From assembly GCA_033032865.1 (NCBI GenBank), contig JAWHQI010000040.1, positions 12,011,001 to 12,075,000 of the forward strand: 64,000 nt of DNA. The letters run 5' to 3'. Every line of letters begins with the position of its first letter. Position 1 is the stretch's first letter. The stretch is from Dactylorhiza incarnata. Lineage: Eukaryota > Streptophyta > Magnoliopsida > Asparagales > Orchidaceae. Under the pieces are notes generated by a model. That model saw nothing but the letters and a program-made list of their open reading frames with translations. It had not been told where the DNA came from and did not search any database. Of the stretch, positions 10,360 through 20,559 are shown one piece after another. The translations under genes and the position numbers were made by a program.

Positions 10360-12406
10360 TCCTGAAGAAGCAGTGGTGATGACATCTTTTGTCCCCTCCT
10401 TTCGTGTAAGGTAACATGCGTTGGAGTTTTGTGTGCGTGTGTAGTCGCACTTATGAGCAATGTTTTGTTATATGTGTCAAGCGTATACCCTCTTTATTTT
10501 GGACTTTCATTGGAAGTTTATCTTTCTTTTGTATGACTTTGAGAGTCAAGCCCATTTTTAATGATATGGTAGTTTTTGTACATGGTGCTCGTGAAGCATT
10601 AACATGAATGGTGACTATAGCGGACGAGTTGAAATTTAACTGTTGCGCAACGATGTAGTTGTGACCGCGTATGAGTTGGACCTCGCAACGCATTGATGAT
10701 GAAAATTGATATCTGTGTTACTTAATAAGTAGCACGCTCGTGAAGAGTTTTTAGTCTACCACAAGATATAGTGAAAGTGATTCTTTCAAAGTTGAGTTAT
10801 TGGCACGATACTATAATGTTTATTTGTCGCGAGTTTAGAGATTGTTAGTTTGGGAACCTGATCTTTGGACGTGTGTCCAATCTAGTTGGAATCATGAGTA
10901 GGTTCACAAACAGTGGAGTTCGTAGTTTTTCTTGGTAGGATTTGTACGGAGGTTCGTACATGTTTGAACCCAAGTAAACGCCTCATCGAGATTGAAATAT
11001 CTCGGATAAGGTTCTCTCTTTTGTGTGTGAGTTACACAAATTTTGGGTAGTAGTTAGTGGCTTTGGATTGTGCATGAGCATTGTCACTCGTGAAATGTGT
11101 ATGTGGTGGTACTAGAAAGAGTGCAACATGTAAGTGCTACTCATATTTTGCTAGCATGGATTAAGGCTCGTGTCAATTTGGTGATTTGCTTATGTATAAG
11201 TTGGATTGATTGCAATAAATCGTGATGAATGCGAGCATGTTAAGGCTATTGCTCTACCTATGGAAGAGCCATGCCGAAATATTGACATCTTTCGTTGAAG
11301 GTTTTGAGTTGATAAGCAAGAATTGAAATTATTGGTAGCAAAATGCGTGTTTATCACGTGTTTGGATTCGTGCAAGAATTGTGGACTTAGCGTGAAAGAT
11401 GATTCTAGCGATTTAGTCGTGTTTTCTTATTGTGTGGTTATGCAGTGATGACCCTTTATGAGTTTGATTTCCTAACATGTTGGTGAATGGAAATTGTTAT
11501 TTGTGACACTTGGTAAATAACACCCGTGAAGCGTTGCTAGTCTATCCTACGATGGGTTGAAGGTAATTCGTTTGAAATCGAATTATTGGCACGATAATAC
11601 GAAAATATATGTGTCGTGAGTTGGAGATTGATGGTTTGAGGACATGATCTTTGAAATCATCGTATATGTGAGCCTATATGGTCGTGATGACCTATGTAGT
11701 GAAACCTCTGGAAAGGTTCAATTGTTTGAGCTTGTTGTTTGCGTTGATTGAAAGTGTAAAGAAAATCCAAGTGAAGGTGCCCTGTTGAGATTGTGATATC
11801 TCATGCATAATTTTCTGTTTTTTTGTGTGGCTTACACGAAATGCGAATGGTAGTGGTGGTGTTGTGTTTTTACGTGTTGAATAGAGATGTTGTTCAAGGT
11901 TGATTATCGTTAGTTAAAGGCTTCCGGGATAATTGCAGTCTTGATGTGTTTGGAGGTGTGAGTGAACTCGCAAAGAATTGGAATCAATGTAGTTATTTGA
12001 TTCTCCTATGAGAGGTCGAAGTCCCTCATTTTGGGAAGAGTGTGGCTCTTCTTGACGTAATGGAATGACCATGGAGTGACGGAAATGAGAGTTCGTAAGG
12101 CTTTGTGGTTATAACCAATATGACGGGTGTATCCTGGTGTTATTGTATGTAAAGATTCGTTGATGTTTGTATGTTCGAATTTAGGATAATTCCCCGGGCG
12201 TTGAAAAGCCGTACAAATGTTATCCGTGACCTCCTAGGGTGGTATCTCACCGCAGCTAAGATCGCTTGGTTCTCCGCCCGAATGTGTAAATTAGTGTAGC
12301 GCAGCGGAAGTGTGGTGGGTCCATAACCCATAGGTCGTTTTGTAATTTGGTGTTTTGCATCCTTCGCTGCTAAGATCGAATATAAATTTCAGGACAAAAT
12401 TTCTTT
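10360..12406 (+). repeat. Non-coding interior of Ty3 G with a diverged tandem duplication
   Basis: About 2 kb in place of pol with no protein-like frame. A module of roughly 400 bp occurs twice, near 10640-11060 and 11425-11850, about 785-798 bp apart. Landmarks found in both: a string near 10707 and 11491, TTATTGGCACGATA at 10797 and 11583, GAGATTGAAATATCTC versus GAGATTGTGATATCTC near 10988 and 11784, then a TTTTGTGTG...TTACAC string. The copies are well diverged, so the duplication is old. Confidence 0.65.
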
Positions 12407-12420
12407 AAGGAGAAGAGAAT
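12407..12420 (+). other. Polypurine tract of Ty3 G
   Basis: AAGGAGAAGAGAAT directly before the LTR start TGTAACACCC at 12421. This purine-rich stretch primes plus-strand DNA synthesis in LTR elements. Confidence 0.85.
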
Positions 12421-12618
12421 TGTAACACCCCCAATATTTCGACGTTTAGCAAATTTGGGGCGTGGTCTGCGATTAGGAGCTTTGGGGGTGCAAATAGAGA
12501 GCTTGGTGTGCGGATAGCAATTTTAGTTTAGGGTTTTATTAAATCCCCCAAACCCTTCCCCCTAACTCTCGTTTTCCCTGATCTCCCTCTCGCCCCCATC
12601 TAGGTCGGCCGCACTCCC

Positions 12619-12892
12619 GACGCTCCCTTTCCCTCTCTCGCTCGCGCTGCTCCAGGAACGAGGAGGCCAACCCCCTCCTCTCCTCCCTCTCTCTCGCCGG
12701 TCAGGAGGAGGATGACGCTCCCTCTCCCTCTCTTGCTCGCGCTGCTCCAGGAACGAGGAGGCCAACCCCCCTCCACTCCTCCCTCTTTCTCGCCGGTCAG
12801 GAGGAGGCCGACGCTCCCTCTCCCTCTCTTGCTTGCGCTGCTCCAGGAAGGAGGAGGCCGACCCCCTCCTCTCCTCCCTCTCTCTGTTGCAG
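12619..12892 (+). repeat. Minisatellite, about 95 bp x 3, in the G LTR
   Basis: Units start GACGCTCCC at 12619, 12714 and 12810. Each holds CTCGCGCTGCTCCAGGAA, GAGGAGGCC and CTCCTCCCTCTC-type blocks. It is pyrimidine-rich and probably lies in the transcribed leader upstream of the ATG at 13042. Confidence 0.85.
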
Positions 12893-13041
12893 GCTATCGG
12901 GTGCTTGTGCCGCCTGGAGTGAGAGTTCCCGCCGCTGTTTTGGCGCTTGACCGAGGATCTAGAGGAGATCTTTTGCGAGAACTGTGTGTGGAGCCGAGCC
13001 GAGGCTAGATCCGTGGTAGGGCAGCGGTTATCATCTCCGTG

Positions 13042-13067
13042 ATGCCTCCGCGGCGCTCTTCAAGGGT
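13042..13067 (+). other. Candidate gag leader exon and splice donor in the G LTR
   Basis: Eight codons reading MPPRRSSR from the ATG at 13042, ended by AGG|GTAACG with GT at 13066-13067. Ty3 gags of this type often start with a basic MPPRR-like string. The donor is in phase 0, and so is the acceptor-like site at 9474/9475 in the interior. In a full element with a 5' LTR, this exon would lie upstream of gag and could be spliced to it. Inference; no transcript data. Confidence 0.5.
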
Positions 13068-13461
13068 AACGATTTCTTTCCCCGGTCTTAGGACCGTACT
13101 TTTGGTATTTTTGTGTGCTTGTGATGATTTTGGTGCAATGAGAGTCCGCTCACGTTGGAAGGGACAATTGATATCCTTTAATGAGGGTGATTGATAAAAT
13201 CAACCTGCTTTGATACCAATTGAAAGGAGAGTTTTAGTTATTATATATGTTAAAACTCTTGTTTAAGTTTTGTTTTAAAATAAATAAGTGATATATATAA
13301 ATATATATGAGTTTGTTGTAAGAGTAATAAGCACAAACAGTGAGGGTGCAAAGAATAAACAACAAAAGAAATAAGACACAACAAATGAGCACATCCAGAT
13401 GACACAAAGAAATATAGTAGTTCCCAAAAAATTTGGGTACGTCTACTCTTCTACCCACTGG

Positions 13462-13640
13462 TAGGAATCCACTAGGAGGTTGTTGATAAGGTGCCATCAC
13501 ACCAAGGTGGTTTTGATAAGGTGTTCACACACCAGGTGAGCTGTTGATAAGGTGCTCTAACCAAGATGCAGGTTTTTGCTAAGGTGCCCTGTCACCGGGA
13601 GTTAACTTTTGAAGGGAGTTATAACCCTGTACAAGAGGTG
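13462..13640 (-). repeat. Hairpin-type repeats in the U5 part of LTR D
   Basis: On the minus strand four to five units of about 30 bp each form a GGTG-loop-CACC stem followed by TTAKC, for example GGTGTGTGAACACCTTATC and GGTGACAGGGCACCTTAG. The same array is in the other LTR near 16185-16360. It lies downstream of the TATA box and so would be in the RNA. Confidence 0.65.
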
Positions 13641-14004
13641 GAAAGGAATAAAAAAACAGAAAGGTTTGTTGTTCTTCTCTGTATGAGAAGACTCTTGAAG
13701 ATCCTGATTTGAAGTTGAATGGATCTTGATGAAGATGTTGAAGAGCTCCCCCTGTCTGATGTAAATTGATGACAGTTCTGGAGTTCTCTTTTCTTGATTG
13801 TACAAACACTCCTTTCTCCTTATGCGCAGTGATGATCCTGAGCAAATGGTTGTGATTGGTGTCTCGGGATATATGTGATCTGCAAGAAGATGTTAGCAAA
13901 AAGAAGATATACAAAGATTGATCTGCTTCTTTTTGTATCTGTGTGTTCTCTATCTATATTCCTATTTCTCTCTGTCTATTACTATGTATTTTCTGCTCTT
14001 CTCT

Positions 14005-14412
14005 TAATATATATAATCCGGAGAAGGCTTTTTGAATTCTTGCCGTAAATAAGGAAAGAGATAAAGTCTCCTTAATTTGATTCCTTGGGAAGAGGAGTTT
14101 CCGTCTTTGACTCTTCTGCAAACGGCTATAAACTTTATTGCCTGCAACGGCTATATCAGAAAAGCATGTATATAATAATGTTAGTCCAGCTGTATAATAA
14201 GAATATTGCTGACAACATTTTTCGTCGAGCGCTGTTCTGAAGGAAATTTGTCGACCGTTGGCTGGCTTGAATTGGTCGAGCGCCGTTCAGAGAATGCCTG
14301 GCCGCTGAGATTATTCTGACTAAATTCGTCGAGTGCTGTTCTGATAGAAATTTGTCGACCGCTGGCTGGCTTGAATTTGTCGAGCGCCGTTCGACATTCG
14401 TCGAACGCAGAG
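14005..14412 (-). promoter_or_regulatory. TATA box and dyad cluster in LTR D
   Basis: The minus strand has a TATATATTAAG-type TATA box at 14005-14018. Upstream of it, 14218-14412 carries repeated TCGTCGAGCGC, TTGTCGACCG and TTCGTCGAACGC motifs. The copy in the other LTR lies at about 16720-17125. Promoter role inferred. Confidence 0.55.
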
Positions 14413-14577
14413 AGCTTATATTATTTTCTTATATTTTCTCCGATTCGATCGCATCATATTGATGTTTTCTTAGTTTTCTTACTTAAGGAAAATAATCTAA
14501 GTTATGATGTGTTTTAAGATGGAAACTTAAATCTTAAATATGAATCCTAACTCAAATCAAAAGCTAAGGTTCCAACA

Positions 14578-14943
14578 ATCTCCCCCTATTTGAGTTGGGA
14601 TCATAATCCAAATCAAAACTAGTGGCCTGGTAATCTTCTTTTAATTTATACGGTTTTTGATGAATTTTGATTTCTTAAGTTCTGAATTTAAAAATTTCAA
14701 TTGCAGCAACCTTTAATGGATTCTAAGGAAAGTTGAAGAAAAAAAACCTTGTCTGATACCTTCCTTCTTAAGAATCCCCTTATCAGAAGAGACTCACACT
14801 CAGTGCTCTGATTATTTCTAATCAATGCAACTACAGTAGAATGCTCAACATGATTTGGAGAAGGTCTGTAAGAACATTGAAGTTATCTGACATTATTTTT
14901 AATAATAAAAAGCATTCAAATGAATTTTATGTTTGCTATTTAA
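14578..14943 (-). other. Polypurine tract and 3' non-coding part of Copia D
   Basis: The minus strand reads AAATAGGGGGAGAT against the LTR (14578-14591), the SIRE-type purine tract. The rest, up to the gag stop, shows no gene. Confidence 0.75.
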
Positions 14944-15684
14944 TTAGGAATGGAGTTTAATGGTGAAAAACTTTTTGATACCATTTGAAAGTTCTTTTGG
15001 AAATATGTGTTTTAAGAACTTTAAAATCTGATTTTTGATACCAATTGAAAGTTTTCTTTTGTAGTCATTAAAATATATGTTTGATATTATTTTAAATTTT
15101 TCTTGATAATCATTAAGCAATTTAGCCTTAATTGAATGTTTTTGTGCTTTTGAATTTTCTTCAGGTTTATTATCTTCAGAAGTTAAGTAGTTTATATTTG
15201 TTGACTTCTCTTTAATTTCTTTGTTTGATTTTATTGAATCTGTAAATGTTATTTTAAAGACAGATTTGTAATTTGTAGAGGTAGAGTTGTGAATTGAAAT
15301 TACCTCATTTACCTTTTCTGTTTCAGCTTTTGTATCTGGATTTTGGTATGAACCATATATGGCCATCATGCAAAAATTTATGGCCTTTTGTTCTTCCTTG
15401 TCTTCTTCTTCAGTTAGAGTAACTGATGGTTCTGCATCAAAAATGATGTTAGTAAAAGAAGTAGGAATGAATTCATTTACCATCCTAGAGAGGGAGTGCC
15501 AGATGCTCTTTGCTGAAGTGCAATCAGCCACTTTTTGAAGAATGTCATCAGACATTGATTTAGCCAATATCTCCATGGCTATGGCATCAACACTGATCAA
15601 CTTTTCTTGATCATCTGTTGAGGAAGTTGAAGATGAAGTTCCTGTCAAAACAGATTTATATATATCTTCATCTATGGCATTCAT
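14944..15684 (-). CDS. Truncated Copia gag-like ORF (element D)
   Basis: A 246-residue open frame beginning MNAIDEDIYKSVLTG. Residues 25-75 (KLISVDAIAMEILAKSM, then CTSAKSIWHSLSRM) follow the pattern of the UBN2-type gag of SIRE-like Copia, where a short helix repeat precedes a CNSAKEIWD-like motif. A later EEQKAINFCMMAIYGS resembles the acidic FCLMA segment before the gag spacer. No CCHC knuckle, protease, integrase or RT follows; the C-terminus is lysine-rich and unassigned. It could be a decayed capsid-only protein. Its length is well below a normal gag of over 500 residues. Confidence 0.6.
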   Translation of the reverse strand: MNAIDEDIYKSVLTGTSSSTSSTDDQEKLISVDAIAMEILAKSMSDDILQKVADCTSAKSIWHSLSRMVNEFIPTSFTNIIFDAEPSVTLTEEEDKEEQKAINFCMMAIYGSYQNPDTKAETEKVNEVISIHNSTSTNYKSVFKITFTDSIKSNKEIKEKSTNINYLTSEDNKPEENSKAQKHSIKAKLLNDYQEKFKIISNIYFNDYKRKLSIGIKNQILKFLKHIFPKELSNGIKKFFTIKLHS

Positions 15685-15871
15685 AAATAATTTAATTCTA
15701 ATTTGTCATATATCAAAACTATCCAAATTACATAAAGGTGGATCTGAAATTTAAAAATCTGCTAGTGTCATTTGGAAAAATCTTTTTACAACAAAACAAA
15801 TAAGAACTAAGGTGATCTTTGTGATTTCAGGTGTTAGCCTGTGTGCAAAAACAACTTCCTCAGATACCAAT

Positions 15872-17292
15872 TGAAAGGGACAATTGATATCCTTTGATGA
15901 GGGTGATTGATAAAATCAACCTGCTTTGATACCAATTGAAAGAAGAGTTTTAGTTCTTATATATGTTAAAACTCTTGTTTAAGTTTTGTTTTAAAATAAA
16001 TAAGTGATATATATAAATATATATGAGTTTGCTGTAAGAGTAATAAGCACAAACAGTGAGAGTGTAAAGAATAAACAACAAAAGAAATAAGACACAACAA
16101 ATGAGCACATCTAGATGACACAAAGAAATATAGTAGTTCCCAAAAAATCTATGTACGTCTACTCTTCTACCCACTGGTAGGAATCCACTAGGAGGTTGTT
16201 GATAAGGTGACCTCACACCAAGGTGATTTTGATAAGGTGTTCACACACCAGGTGAGCTGTTGATAAGGTGCTCTAACCAAGATGCAGGTTTTTGCTAAGG
16301 TGCCCTGTCACCGGGAGTTAACTTTTGAAGGGAGTTATAACCCTGTACAAGAGGTGGAAAGGAATAAAAAAAACAGAAAGGTTTGTTGTTCTTCTCTGTA
16401 TGAGAAGACTCTTGAAGATCCTGATTTGAAGTTGAATGGATCTTGATGAAGATGTTGAAGAGCTCCCCCTGTCTGTTGTAAATTAATGATAGTTTTGGAG
16501 TCCTCTTCTCTTGATTGTACAAACACCCCTTTCTCCTTATGCAGTGATGATCCTGAGCAAATGGTTGTGATTGGTGTCTCAGGATATATGTGATCTGCAA
16601 GAAGATGTTAGCAAAAAGAAGATATACAAAGATAGATCTGCTTCTTTTTGTATCTGTGTGTTCTCTATCTATATTCCTACTTCTCTCTGTCTATTACTAT
16701 GTATTTTCTGCTCTTCTCTTAATATATATAATCCGGAGAAGGCTTTTTGAATTCATGCTGTGAATAAGGAAAGAGATAAAGTCTCCTTAATTTGATTCCT
16801 TGGGAAGAGGAGTTTTCGTCTTTGACTCTTCTGCAAACGGCTATAAACTTTATTGCCTGCAACGGCTATATCAGAAAAGCATGTATAGAATAATGTTAGT
16901 CCAGCTGTATAATAAGAATATTGCTGACAACATTTTTCGTCGAGCGCTGTTCTGAAGGAAATTTGTCGATCGTTGGCTGGCATGAATTTGTCGAGCGTCG
17001 TTCAGAGAATGCCTGGCCGCTGAGATTATTCTGACTGAATTCGTCGAGTGCTGTTCTGATAGAAATTTGTCGACCGCTGGCTGGCTTGAATTTGTCGAGC
17101 GCCATTTGACATTCGTCGAACGCAGAGAGCTTATATTATTTTCTTATATTTTCTCCGATTCGATCGCATCATATTGATGTTTTCTTAGTTTTCTTACTTA
17201 AGGAAATTTATCTAAGTTATGATGTGTTTTAAGATGGAAACTTAAATCTTAAATATGAATCCTAACTCAAATCAAAAGCTAAGGTTCCAACA
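15872..17292 (-). repeat. 5' LTR of Copia D, with adjacent primer site 15863-15871
   Basis: 1421 bp. On the minus strand it ends CCCTTTCA and is followed by ATTGGTATCTGAGG, the primer site. A second ATTGGTATC preceded by TTTCA occurs 65 bp inside the LTR (15928-15941), so the end of this LTR seems to have absorbed a primer site and leader segment. Confidence 0.88.
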
Positions 17293-17827
17293 CACGCCAC
17301 TTCTGTTGAGGACTCCGCTAGGGCGTGGGATTGCGACCCCGACGTATGTTGGTGTGAGCTGCACGTAGAGTCCCTCTCTCGCTACGCAGTGGAGAGCGGG
17401 GACTCCGCCAGGGCGTGGGATTGCGACCCCGGTGTAGTTTTTCTGCTTTTACTTTGCTTAGGAGGGCCACCCGCCTCCATTTGGACGCGGTGTGTTTCCC
17501 TCGGTTCATTGCGAACCCCCGGGTCGATTGTGTCCGTCCCCGGTATAAATGTGCATTAGTGATCCGACGTGCGAGTCTGGATTTAGGCATGTTGTGTGAA
17601 GCCTACCAGTGGCGGCAAGCCCGGATCGGTGATGTTTTTGTGATTATCCCTAGATACGCGAACGGGAATGTCCCGTGCTATTCGTCGTAGATTTGTAGGA
17701 ATTCATGGGCTTAATTTGTGAATGCCCCGTTCCTAGGCGGGCCTGTGTTGGGCCCGGTAGAATGACGTTTTGTGGGCTTTTGTTGGACGGGCGGATCCCC
17801 GTCCCTGCGTAGATTGCGCTTCTGTAG

Positions 17828-18140
17828 ACCAGTCCTCTACCACTTTGAAAAGGCAGTTGTAGGTCGTATGTTTTCTGACCAGCCCTCTGCCACTTTGAAA
17901 TGACAGTTGTAGGTCGTATATCTTCTGACCAGCCCTCTGCCACTTTGAAATGACAGTTGTAGGTCGTATATCTTCTGACCAGCCCTCTGCCACTTTGAAA
18001 TGACAGTTGTAGGTCGTATATCTTCTGACCAGCCCTCTGCCACGTCAAAAGGCAGTTGTAGGTCGTATATTTTCTGACCAGTCCTCTGCCACCTCAAAAG
18101 GGGTAGTTGTAGGTCGTTCATCCCAAACCAGTCCTCTATC
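17828..18140 (+). repeat. 50-bp tandem array in the G LTR
   Basis: Six to seven units with exactly 50-bp spacing in the centre (CCAGCCCTCTGCCACTTTGA at 17880, 17930, 17980). Each unit has CAGTTGTAGGTCGTATATC. GGTC and GACC across unit borders can pair (GGTCGTATATCTTCTGACC). Apparent proteins of 86-132 codons here are translations of the repeat. Confidence 0.9.
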
Positions 18141-18832
18141 CATGCTATGGAGCAGTTGTAGGTTTGGTCCCTTCTGTCACTACGATTGACCGAGTCATGG
18201 TCGTACTGTTTTACTGGGCGTTGAAGTTTAGATCGTACACTTTCAGTGTGTTCATAGCACGCACATGGTGGTTTGAAGGGTGACGCTTAGTGTGTCCCCT
18301 GACTCTTGGTCCTTTGTTCCTTATTTGCATATTTTGGTGTGCGTGCGTACTTGTAGGAGAGCGATATACTCGCCCCGGAGTCCGCTAGGATGGCCGGGGG
18401 GAGGAGTCGTTACGTTGTGTTGGTCAGCCCCATGCTGACCTTCGTTGCACCGCCTGTTTGTTCTTGGTTTCAGGTGGCGGAGCTCGCAGTGGTGTGTAGT
18501 GGGCCGGAGCCCATGAGTTGCTGAGGAGCTGTCTAGGGTCCTCTCTCTGTTTTGGGGTTTTTCATGTAGCCCTTTTGGTTTGTCTGTACCTCTTTTGTAA
18601 GCCATGTAATGCCTTAAGGCCGTGTCACTTCAGTACTGTTTTCCTTGTTGATGTGAACATTCTGGCCCCTTTGTTTTGGGCTTGTGGTTAGCTTCCGTTT
18701 CTGTTTACTCTGAGTTTTATTAGCATGTTTTCTTGTATCAATGGCTAACATTTTAGGCTTTGTGGATATTATATGTCGTGGGGTCCCGGCCGGACCCATG
18801 TTATATTCTATTTGCAGACCAGGGATGTTACA

Positions 18833-19258
18833 CTAATGACTCCTAATCACTTCACATTTGGGCTGAGGGCTTAATCTTACCATAATAGGAGTCTGCTAAA
18901 ATTTTTAGTGCATTTAGACTCCTGCATGTGATTAGATCTATGTTTAAATGAACCATAGAAGAACCATTATTTAGGACACACCAATGTGGGTTGCCCTGGT
19001 GAAATAGACCTTTTGCTCTCAATTTTTGAGACCCTTAGAGGCCTTAAAATGAAAAGTAAGCAGAGACAACTTTTGTAGGACTTTGTGTCTACTATCTGTA
19101 GGAAGTAAGATCACATCATTTGGTGCCCTACAACTCTCAGTATGGTAGATTTAGTAAGGTTGGTCCTAGAGAAAGACAAATCTTAAATTATGGGTGATTT
19201 GGACTCAAATCACCCCAAATCTCCTTTGGGAGGTTGGTTATGAGAATAATAGTAATGG
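18833..19258 (+). other. T1 LTR sequence resuming after Ty3 G
   Basis: AT-rich, non-coding, no feature recognised other than the CTAAT at 18833-18837 that would be half of a target duplication for element G. Confidence 0.5.
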
Positions 19259-20218
19259 TTAAAATTTAATGTCATTTGGATGTAAGGGAAATTTGGTGTG
19301 AATATAACATAACTATGTAGTATTAAATATACATGTGTAAATCAACTTAAATGGACCCAAGTTTTGGGTAGCATGTCAATCAGATCTAATATAGTACATG
19401 GTTAAAATTTAAGGTCATTTGGACCTATGCATGTTGGTTTATCCCACATGCATGTGTAAGAGAAATTTGGTGCGCATATAGCATAACCATATAGTATTAG
19501 ATTTACATGTGTAAATCAACTCAAATGGACCCAAGTTTTGGTTAGCATGTCAATCAGATCTAATTTAGTCCATGGTTAAAATTTAAGGTCATTTGGACCC
19601 ATGCATGTTGGTTTATTCCACATGCATGTGTAAGAGAAATTTGGTTGCATATAACATAACCATGAAGTATTAGATTTACATATGTAAATCAACTCAAATG
19701 GACCCAAGTTTTGGGTTGCATGACAATCAGATTTAATTTAGTCCATGGTTAAAATTTAAGGTCATTTGGACCTATGCATGTTGGTTTATTCCACATGCAT
19801 GTGTAAGCGAAATTTGGTGTGTATATAGCATAACCATGTAGTATTAGATTTACATGTGTAAATCAACTCAAATGGAACCAAGTTTTGGGTAGCATGTCAA
19901 TCAGATCTAATTTAGTCCACGGTTAAAATTCAAGGTCATTTGGACATATGCTTGTTGGTTTATTCCACATGCATGTGTAAGGGAAATTTGGTGTGCATAT
20001 AGCATAACCATGTAGTATTAGATTTACATGTGTAAATCAACTCAAATGGACCCAAGTTTTGGGTAGCATGTTAATCAGATCTAACTTAGTCCATGGTTAA
20101 AATTTAAGGTCATTTGGACCTATGCATGTTGGTTTATTCCACATGCATGTGTAAGGGAAATTTGGTGTGCATATAGCATAACCATGTAGTATTAGATTTA
20201 CATGTGTAAATCAACTTA
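19259..20218 (+). repeat. 174-bp tandem array in T1
   Basis: About 5.5 copies. GTCATTTGGA recurs at 19271, 19414, 19588, 19761, 19934 and 20109; after a shorter first unit the spacing is 173-175. Units contain CATAACCATGTAGTATTAG, GTGTAAATCAACTCAAATGG and CATGCATGTG. Copies are about 90 percent alike by eye. No coding frame. Confidence 0.93.
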
Positions 20219-20559
20219 TCTTAACCCAATTTATGGTGGCATGACAACAAGACCATGAAAGTGCCCTAGTTAGTGGTTGAGCCCAATTGGACTCTTGTAT
20301 ATGAGTGAAATTTCACATGCCAAAATATAGGTGATAAAGGGTGAACAATAAGGCTCTTAAGTAACAATATTTTGAGGATTTAAAGGTTTTCCCTTGGTCA
20401 ACTTTCATGAAATTTGAAACATGTACTTAGGATCATAGGGCAATACTCTATAGTGAAAATCATTAAACTTTGGGTTAATTTCCCTAGGAAAGTTGAATTC
20501 ATATGATTTGGTCACGTAGACCCCAAGCGAGTAATTATATGGTCAAAGCTTACTGAAAT

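Larger units (their letters stand above)
13156..14577 (-). repeat. 3' LTR of Copia D
   Basis: 1422 bp, about 97-98 percent identical by eye to 15872-17292. On the minus strand it begins TGTTGGAACC and ends CCCTTCCA, one change from the CCCTTTCA of its partner. Near its 3' end it contains an internal copy of the primer-site plus LTR-tip sequence (13213-13226). Confidence 0.9.
13156..17292 (-). mobile_element. Copia element D: short non-autonomous element with partial gag
   Basis: 4137 bp, minus strand, inside the LTR of Ty3 G. LTRs are 13156-14577 and 15872-17292; the flanking 5 bp are CACGT (13151-13155) and CACGC (17293-17297), a duplication with one transition. The primer site GATACCAAT lies at 15863-15871 (ATTGGTATC on the minus strand, initiator-Met type), and a purine tract follows the left LTR. 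The interior of 1294 bp encodes only a gag-like protein, so it needs enzymes from a relative. The LTR shares U5 features with the SIRE-like elements A and B. Confidence 0.9.
8713..18832 (+). mobile_element. Ty3 element G: gag-only, long LTR, 5' LTR lost
   Basis: Plus-strand Ty3 element with a gag ORF (9475-10359), about 2 kb of non-coding sequence without pol, a polypurine tract (12407-12420) and a 3' LTR (12421-18832) interrupted by Copia D. The LTR termini TGTAACA and TGTTACA are a perfect 7-bp inverted pair. The layout (gag, no pol, long LTR) matches the described TR-GAG class of non-autonomous Ty3 elements, which depend on pol from relatives. The left end abuts Copia E at 8712/8713 with no LTR, so the 5' LTR was deleted. 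The right flank 18833-18837 is CTAAT. Confidence 0.8.
12421..18832 (+). repeat. 3' LTR of Ty3 G, interrupted by Copia D
   Basis: Own sequence 12421-13155 and 17293-18832, about 2.27 kb without the insert. It begins TGTAACACCC and ends GGGATGTTACA. It contains a minisatellite (12619-12892), a short ATG exon with a donor-like site (13042-13067), a 91-bp-spaced duplication of GGACTCCGCYAGGGCGTGGG (17308 and 17399) and a 50-bp tandem array (17828-18140). Its partner 5' LTR is absent. Open frames here (for example 12712-13008 and 17650-18121) are by-products of the repeats. Confidence 0.85.

Noticed and set aside
12712..13008. 98-codon proline/leucine-rich frame
   Set aside because: Frame created by the 95-bp minisatellite; it lacks domain features and overlaps repeat units in all frames.
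13156..13220. Primer-site sequence lying outside the left LTR of Copia D, suggesting a tandem LTR-interior array
   Set aside because: The LTR is longer than first thought: it starts at 13156 (TGGAAGGG), matching 15872 (TGAAAGGG), and CACGT/CACGC flank the two ends. The primer-like copy is inside both LTRs.
13234..13500. Membrane-like 88-codon frames in both D LTRs (also 15950-16216)
   Set aside because: Lie in the LTR U5 region, driven by AT-rich sequence; no homologue recognised and no proper context.
17650..18121. Repetitive frames of 86-132 codons on the minus strand
   Set aside because: Translation of the 50-bp tandem repeat; antisense to the element.
17828..18140. CRISPR-like regular repeats
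   Set aside because: Units are contiguous 50-bp tandem copies without unique spacers, in a plant LTR; a tandem repeat, not CRISPR.
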